From Gammaproteobacteria bacterium (GTDB lineage: Bacteria > Pseudomonadota > Gammaproteobacteria > Burkholderiales > Thiobacillaceae), in the NCBI GenBank assembly GCA_018820745.1, contig JAHJNP010000368.1:1-9306 (forward strand): a stretch of 9,306 nt of DNA, in the 5' to 3' direction. The notes beneath the pieces are model-generated. The model saw only the letters and a list, made by a program, of their open reading frames with translations. It did no database searches and was not told where the DNA came from. The position numbers and the translations under genes are program-made. Below, piece after piece: positions 5,530 through 9,306 of this stretch. The number at the start of each line of letters is the position of its first letter. The first letter of the stretch is position 1.

Positions 5530-7408
5530 GTTCCATCTCCAGTTTCAGGCCGCCGGGGCGTTTCCCGGTCAGGTAATAATCGAACACCGCGCGCGCAATC
5601 GGCGCTGCGGTGCCGCTGCCCGAACCGCCATTCTCCACCATCACCGCCACAACGATGGTGGGGTTTTCGGTCGGCGCATAGGCAATGAACAGCGCATGGT
5701 CGCGATGTTCCCGCGCCAGCTGGCTGGCTTCGTAGCGCGCGCCCTGCTTGATGCCGACCACCTGCGCGGTACCGGTCTTGCCGGCGATGGCATAGGGCGC
5801 GCCGGCTGCCGATCTGGCCGCGGTGCCGCCCGGACGCATCACGTCCATCATGCCCTCGCGCACCACCGCGAGGTGGTCCGGGGCGATCGCCACCTTGACG
5901 CGCCCCCCCCCCGGTTGCGGTTGCCAGGCATGCGCTAGCGGATCGCGCACCGCCTGCACCAGGCGCGGCTCGATCCGGGTACCGCCATTGGCAAGCATGG
6001 CCGCCGCCACCGCCAGTTGCAGCGGCGTGGTCAGATGATAGCCCTGACCGATGCCGGCAATCACCGTCTCGCCTGGATACCAGGGCTTGTTCCAGCGGCG
6101 CTTCTTCCAGTCGCGCGAGGGCAACAGTCCGGATGATTCGCCGTCCAGGTCGATGCCGGTTTTCTCGCCCAGGCCGAACTGCGCCAGGTAGTCGTGCATG
6201 CGGTCGATGCCCATGTCCACCGCCAGTTGGTAATAGTAGACATCGCATGACTGGGAAATGGAGCGGCGCAGGTCGACCACGCCATGCCCGCCGCGCTTCC
6301 AGTCACGGAACTGATGGCTGCTGTTAGGCAGGCTGTAGAAACCGGGGTCGTTGATGCTGTCCGACGGTTTGCGCAACCCCAGCTCGAGGCCGGCCAGCGC
6401 CATCAACGGCTTGATCGTCGATCCCGGCGGGTAGACGCCGCGCAGCGCGCGGTTCACCATCGGCCGGTCGGGCGATTCGTTGAGCGCCTTCCAGGTTTCC
6501 GGGTCGATGCCGTCGACGAACAGGTTGGGATCGAATCCGGGCCGGGAGACCAGCGCCAGCACCCCGCCGGTGTTGGGGTCGAGCGCCACCAGCCCGCCCA
6601 GGTAATCGCCGAACGCCTGTTCGGCCACCGCCTGCAACTCGGCATCGAGATGCAGGCGCAAATCCTTGCCTGGCACCGGCGCAATCCGCGACAGCATGCG
6701 CACCGCGCGGCCGCTGGCGTCGGTCTCCATCTGGTCGAACCCGGTGCGGCCATGCAGCAGGGATTCGTAACTCCGTTCCAGCCCGGTCTTGCCGATGTGG
6801 GCGCTGCCCTTGTAGTTCTGCTCGCGGCCATCGTCGCGCAGCTGTTTCAGGTCGCGGTCGTTGATGCGGCCGACAAAACCCAACACATGCGCCATGCCTG
6901 GCCCGGCCTGATAATTACGGAACAGCCGCGCCTTCACCTCCGCCCCCGGCAGGCGATAGCGGTTGGCGGCGATGATCGCCACCTCCTCATCGGTCAGTTT
7001 GCTTTTCAGCGGCACGGTTTCGAACTCGTGCGACTCGCTCAACAACCGGCGGAAACGCCGCAGCTGCCCCGGCGAGATCTCGATCAGCGTACCCACCATG
7101 GCCAGCGTGGCCTCGAGGTCATCGGTCTTCGCCCGCGTGAGTTCGAGCGTATAGGCCGAATAGTTTTCCGCCAGGATGCGGTCGTTGCGGTCGAGGATCA
7201 GCCCGCGGCTGGGCGCGGCGGGCACCCGCGAAATACGGTTGCTTTCGGCGCGCTGGATGTAGTGGTCGTGCTGCACCACCTGCAGATAAAACCCGCGCGC
7301 CAGCAGCGCGGTCGCCAGCAGCGCGACGAAGGCCGCGCCCACTTTCAACCGGCCATGAAAGCGGGCCAGTTCACGATCCAGGTTCTTCAGTTGCGTGGCG
7401 AAGCTCAT
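5516..7408 (-). CDS. mrdA: MrdA, penicillin-binding protein 2 (elongasome DD-transpeptidase)
   Basis: PBP2 cross-links new peptidoglycan during cell elongation together with RodA, anchored in the inner membrane. The 630-residue protein has a cytoplasmic N-terminus, one transmembrane helix (about 22-38) and a class B dimerisation/pedestal region that includes SRGLILDRND (67-76). The transpeptidase domain follows. Its motifs fall at the same residue numbers as E. coli PBP2: S330-T-I-K333, S387-C-D389 and K544-T-G546. All catalytic residues are present, in contrast to the DacA homologue downstream. The start ATG 7408 is six bases after the mreD stop with only a poor ribosome site, suggesting coupling. 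A run of ten G on the coding strand (5912-5903) encodes the glycines of QPGGGRVK (500-502), 40 residues before KTG. It is in frame here but would be prone to slippage. Confidence 0.98.
   Translation of the reverse strand: MSFATQLKNLDRELARFHGRLKVGAAFVALLATALLARGFYLQVVQHDHYIQRAESNRISRVPAAPSRGLILDRNDRILAENYSAYTLELTRAKTDDLEATLAMVGTLIEISPGQLRRFRRLLSESHEFETVPLKSKLTDEEVAIIAANRYRLPGAEVKARLFRNYQAGPGMAHVLGFVGRINDRDLKQLRDDGREQNYKGSAHIGKTGLERSYESLLHGRTGFDQMETDASGRAVRMLSRIAPVPGKDLRLHLDAELQAVAEQAFGDYLGGLVALDPNTGGVLALVSRPGFDPNLFVDGIDPETWKALNESPDRPMVNRALRGVYPPGSTIKPLMALAGLELGLRKPSDSINDPGFYSLPNSSHQFRDWKRGGHGVVDLRRSISQSCDVYYYQLAVDMGIDRMHDYLAQFGLGEKTGIDLDGESSGLLPSRDWKKRRWNKPWYPGETVIAGIGQGYHLTTPLQLAVAAAMLANGGTRIEPRLVQAVRDPLAHAWQPQPGGGRVKVAIAPDHLAVVREGMMDVMRPGGTAARSAAGAPYAIAGKTGTAQVVGIKQGARYEASQLAREHRDHALFIAYAPTENPTIVVAVMVENGGSGSGTAAPIARAVFDYYLTGKRPGGLKLEMERDAD
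5903..5912 (-). repeat. Homopolymer of ten G on the mrdA coding strand
   Basis: The codons CCG GGG GGG GGG create ten consecutive G. This is the longest mononucleotide run I noticed in the window. A one-base change here would shift the frame before the KTG motif and inactivate PBP2. Nothing else in the sequence shows that it varies. Confidence 0.85.
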
Positions 7409-7414
7409 CCCGGG

Positions 7415-7912
7415 TTACGCCCGATCCTGCATGCCCTTGCCGTGCCACAGCCGCACAAACAGGGCAACCAGATACCACAGCACGGTGCTACTCAATACCG
7501 GCAGCAGCATGGCCAGACCGGTCGGCGGGTTGACCGCCAGCCAGCCCACCAGCAGCACTGCCAGCTGCACCGCCAGGAAAATGGGGAACAGCTGCGCGGC
7601 CTGGCGGAGCGGATCGAACTGCAGCAGCCGCAGGCGCAGAAACAACACCAGATACACGCCGATCACATAGGCGATGGCATGCTGGCCGAACACCGCCCCG
7701 TCCTGGAAATCGGCCAGCAGGCCAAGGGCAAACGCCGCGCCAAAACTGATGCGTGCGGGCTGATGCAGGGTCCAGAACAGCACTGCGACCAGCACGAAAT
7801 CCGGCCGCAGGACCAACGCCCAGCCCGACCACGGCAACTGTTCCAGCAGCACCGCCAAGGCGAGGGTGCCGAGGATGCGGCGCCAACTGCCTGTTTCGGT
7901 CGCCACGTTCAT
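7415..7912 (-). CDS. mreD: MreD, rod shape-determining membrane protein
   Basis: MreD is a small inner-membrane subunit of the elongasome that associates with MreC and PBP2/RodA. The 165-residue protein is almost wholly hydrophobic, with about five to six membrane segments. It carries the family's acidic/glycine pattern at RPDFVLVAVLFW (36-47) and GLLADFQDGAVFGQHAIAY (64-82). Its length matches typical MreD (about 160). The start ATG 7912 overlaps the mreC stop as ATGA, and AGGTGA lies seven bases upstream, so it is both coupled and able to initiate itself. MreD sequences diverge widely, so identification rests on hydrophobic profile, the LADFQDGA-type motif and position between mreC and mrdA. 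Confidence 0.95.
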   Translation of the reverse strand: MNVATETGSWRRILGTLALAVLLEQLPWSGWALVLRPDFVLVAVLFWTLHQPARISFGAAFALGLLADFQDGAVFGQHAIAYVIGVYLVLFLRLRLLQFDPLRQAAQLFPIFLAVQLAVLLVGWLAVNPPTGLAMLLPVLSSTVLWYLVALFVRLWHGKGMQDRA

Positions 7913-8754
7913 GGCGTGGTCACCTGCGGTTCGGCGATCAGCACCAGCACCGCGCGGGAACGGTCGAGGCCCGCCAGCGGCAGGCTTTCCACCCGCAGAT
8001 AAGGGCTGGATTGTGAACGGGAAACCCGGCTGACGCGCGCCACCGGAATGCCTGCCGGGTACACCCGGTCGATGCCCGATGTCAGCAGACGGTCGCCCGC
8101 CCGGATATCGGTTTGCGCCGGCATGTAACGCAACTCCATCTGATTTCGTCCGCTGCCGGCGGCCAGCCCGCGCTGGCCGGTGCGCTCGACCATCACCGGC
8201 GTCAGCTGCTGCGGACTGCTCACCAGCGTGACTTCACTCGCGCCCGGATACACCCGGCTCACCTGCCCCACCAGGCCGCTGGCATCGACCACCGGCAGGC
8301 CGCTGCGCAGCCCCGCTCGGCCGCCCTGATCGAGGGTGATGCGCTGGGCAAACCAGTCGTGCCCCTGATACAGCAGGGCGGCATGCACCACCTGCTGGCC
8401 GGGGCGTGATTGCAGCTGCAACAGGGTCCGCAATTCGGTATTTTCACGGGCCAGTTCTTGTGCGGCGTTCACGCTGATCATCAGCTGCGCACGTTCAGTC
8501 AGCAGCGCGTCGCGCTCTTTTTGCAGGAGACGGTGACGGACAAAGAAACCGCCGATCTCTGTGGCGATGTCGGTGGGCGCGCGCATGGCCTCGCGCGCGG
8601 GCTGCAGCAACAGCGAAAATCCGCTACGCAAGCCTTCAAGCGCGTGATGACGGACATCCGCCACCACGCAGGACACGCCGACCAGCAGCCAGATCAACAG
8701 GCGTGCCGTCGGCCCCAGCCGGCGGGCGAACATGAGCTGGCCCGGCATCGCCAT
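7909..8754 (-). CDS. mreC: MreC, rod shape-determining periplasmic scaffold protein
   Basis: MreC bridges cytoplasmic MreB and the periplasmic synthases, activating PBP2/RodA. The 281-residue protein has a short cytoplasmic tail, one transmembrane helix (about 17-34), a coiled coil (about 70-115; heptad-rich LLQKERDALLTERAQLMISV and onward) and the paired beta-barrel domain (about 120-275). The latter contains ASGLVGQVSRVYPGASEVTLVSS, typical of the family. Its length is ordinary for a gammaproteobacterial or betaproteobacterial MreC. ATG 8754 is well supported by AGGAG six bases upstream. The 34-bp gap to mreB is too short for an obvious independent promoter. There is no long proline-rich C-terminal tail as seen in some relatives. 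Confidence 0.97.
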   Translation of the reverse strand: MAMPGQLMFARRLGPTARLLIWLLVGVSCVVADVRHHALEGLRSGFSLLLQPAREAMRAPTDIATEIGGFFVRHRLLQKERDALLTERAQLMISVNAAQELARENTELRTLLQLQSRPGQQVVHAALLYQGHDWFAQRITLDQGGRAGLRSGLPVVDASGLVGQVSRVYPGASEVTLVSSPQQLTPVMVERTGQRGLAAGSGRNQMELRYMPAQTDIRAGDRLLTSGIDRVYPAGIPVARVSRVSRSQSSPYLRVESLPLAGLDRSRAVLVLIAEPQVTTP

Positions 8755-8788
8755 CAGCTACTCCTGTCCGCAGTCCCGGAAGCTACAT

Positions 8789-9306
8789 TCACTCGTTGGT
8801 AAACACCGATGCCAGTTTGTCCATGTCTTCCAGGGCGCGCCCGCAACCGCGCACCACACAGGTCAGCGGGTCGTCGGCGACAACCACCGGCAGACCGGTT
8901 TCTTCCATCAGCTGGCGGTCGAGGTCGCGCATCAGCGCGCCGCCGCCGGTCAGCACCATGCCCCGTTCGGCGATGTCGGCACCGAGTTCGGGCGGCGTCT
9001 GTTCCAGCGCCATCCTGACCGCGCTGACGATGGCGTTGAGCGGCTCGGTCAGCGCTTCGAGGATTTCGTTGGACGATACATTGAAGCTGCGCGGCACGCC
9101 TTCGGCCAGGCTGCGGCCCTTGACTTCCATTTCCAGCACTTCGGCGCCGGGAAAAGCCGAACCCATTTTTTTCTTGATCTGCTCGGCGGTCGCCTCGCCG
9201 ATCAGCATGCCGTAGTTGCGGCGAATGTAGTTGATGATGGCCTCGTCCATGCGATCGCCGCCGACGCGCACCGAGTTGGCATAGACCACGCCGCCCAGCG
9301 AGATCA
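8789..9306 (-). CDS. mreB: MreB, actin-like rod shape-determining protein (C-terminal half only)
   Basis: MreB forms membrane-bound filaments that direct elongasome movement. Only the last 171 residues are in the window; the gene enters from beyond 9306 with the frame [20 protein letters not shown]. Recognisable segments are [33 protein letters not shown], the hydrophobic [16 protein letters not shown] region and the nucleotide-proximal motif [18 protein letters not shown]. The end is LASVFTNE, a usual MreB terminus. Identity to the family is very high by eye. It is the first visible gene of the operon, and the promoter must lie outside the window. Confidence 0.98.
   Translation of the reverse strand, partial: ISLGGVVYANSVRVGGDRMDEAIINYIRRNYGMLIGEATAEQIKKKMGSAFPGAEVLEMEVKGRSLAEGVPRSFNVSSNEILEALTEPLNAIVSAVRMALEQTPPELGADIAERGMVLTGGGALMRDLDRQLMEETGLPVVVADDPLTCVVRGCGRALEDMDKLASVFTNE

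Noticed and set aside
4786..5688. Plus-strand open frame of 300 codons opposite rodA/mrdA
   Set aside because: Gln/His/Arg-rich low-complexity product complementary to the hydrophobic RodA codons; no independent evidence for translation.
6284..8002. Plus-strand open frame of 572 codons opposite mrdA/mreD
   Set aside because: It is antisense to PBP2 and MreD, whose motifs are unmistakable. The product is rich in Arg, Gln and His with no domain pattern, as expected from the complement of GC-rich genes.

Overview
The window carries a cell-envelope operon from a GC-rich proteobacterium. The gene order is that of a chemolithoautotrophic-type betaproteobacterium (Thiobacillus / Nitrosomonadales-like). 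This placement is inferred from gene order, base composition and protein flavour, not from a search. Every supported gene lies on the minus strand, so transcription runs from high to low coordinates. No mobile element, RNA gene or CRISPR array is visible.

In transcription order the genes are mreB (3' part, entering at 9306), mreC, mreD, mrdA (PBP2) and rodA/mrdB, which together form the rod-shape elongasome. They are followed by rlpA (SPOR-domain lipoprotein lytic transglycosylase), a dacA-type PBP5/6 homologue, a D-amino-acid aminotransferase (dat), ybeD (DUF493) and lipB (octanoyltransferase). Most junctions are 4-14 bp overlaps or gaps under 35 bp. The exception is a 65-bp gap before lipB. 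This is essentially the E. coli mrdA-mrdB-rlpA-dacA-ybeD-lipB order, with mreBCD joined upstream and a D-amino-acid aminotransferase inserted between dacA and ybeD.

A 49-bp AT-rich gap with a sigma70-like promoter candidate (641-670) separates lipB from a last gene (617 to beyond 1). That gene encodes a TrpD-like (glycosyltransferase family 3 fold) protein without the canonical anthranilate phosphoribosyltransferase motifs. It lies where lipA is often found.

The main surprise is the DacA homologue. It is full length, in frame and has a signal peptide, but all three catalytic motifs of the penicillin-binding fold are altered: SxxK is SLTQ, SxN is SAG and KTG is KVG. It looks like a conserved pseudo-carboxypeptidase, translationally coupled (ATGA overlap) to an apparently intact D-amino-acid aminotransferase. 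Secondary oddities are a run of ten G in mrdA just ahead of the KTG motif codons, and a degenerate 7-bp tandem repeat plus a hairpin in the lipB leader.
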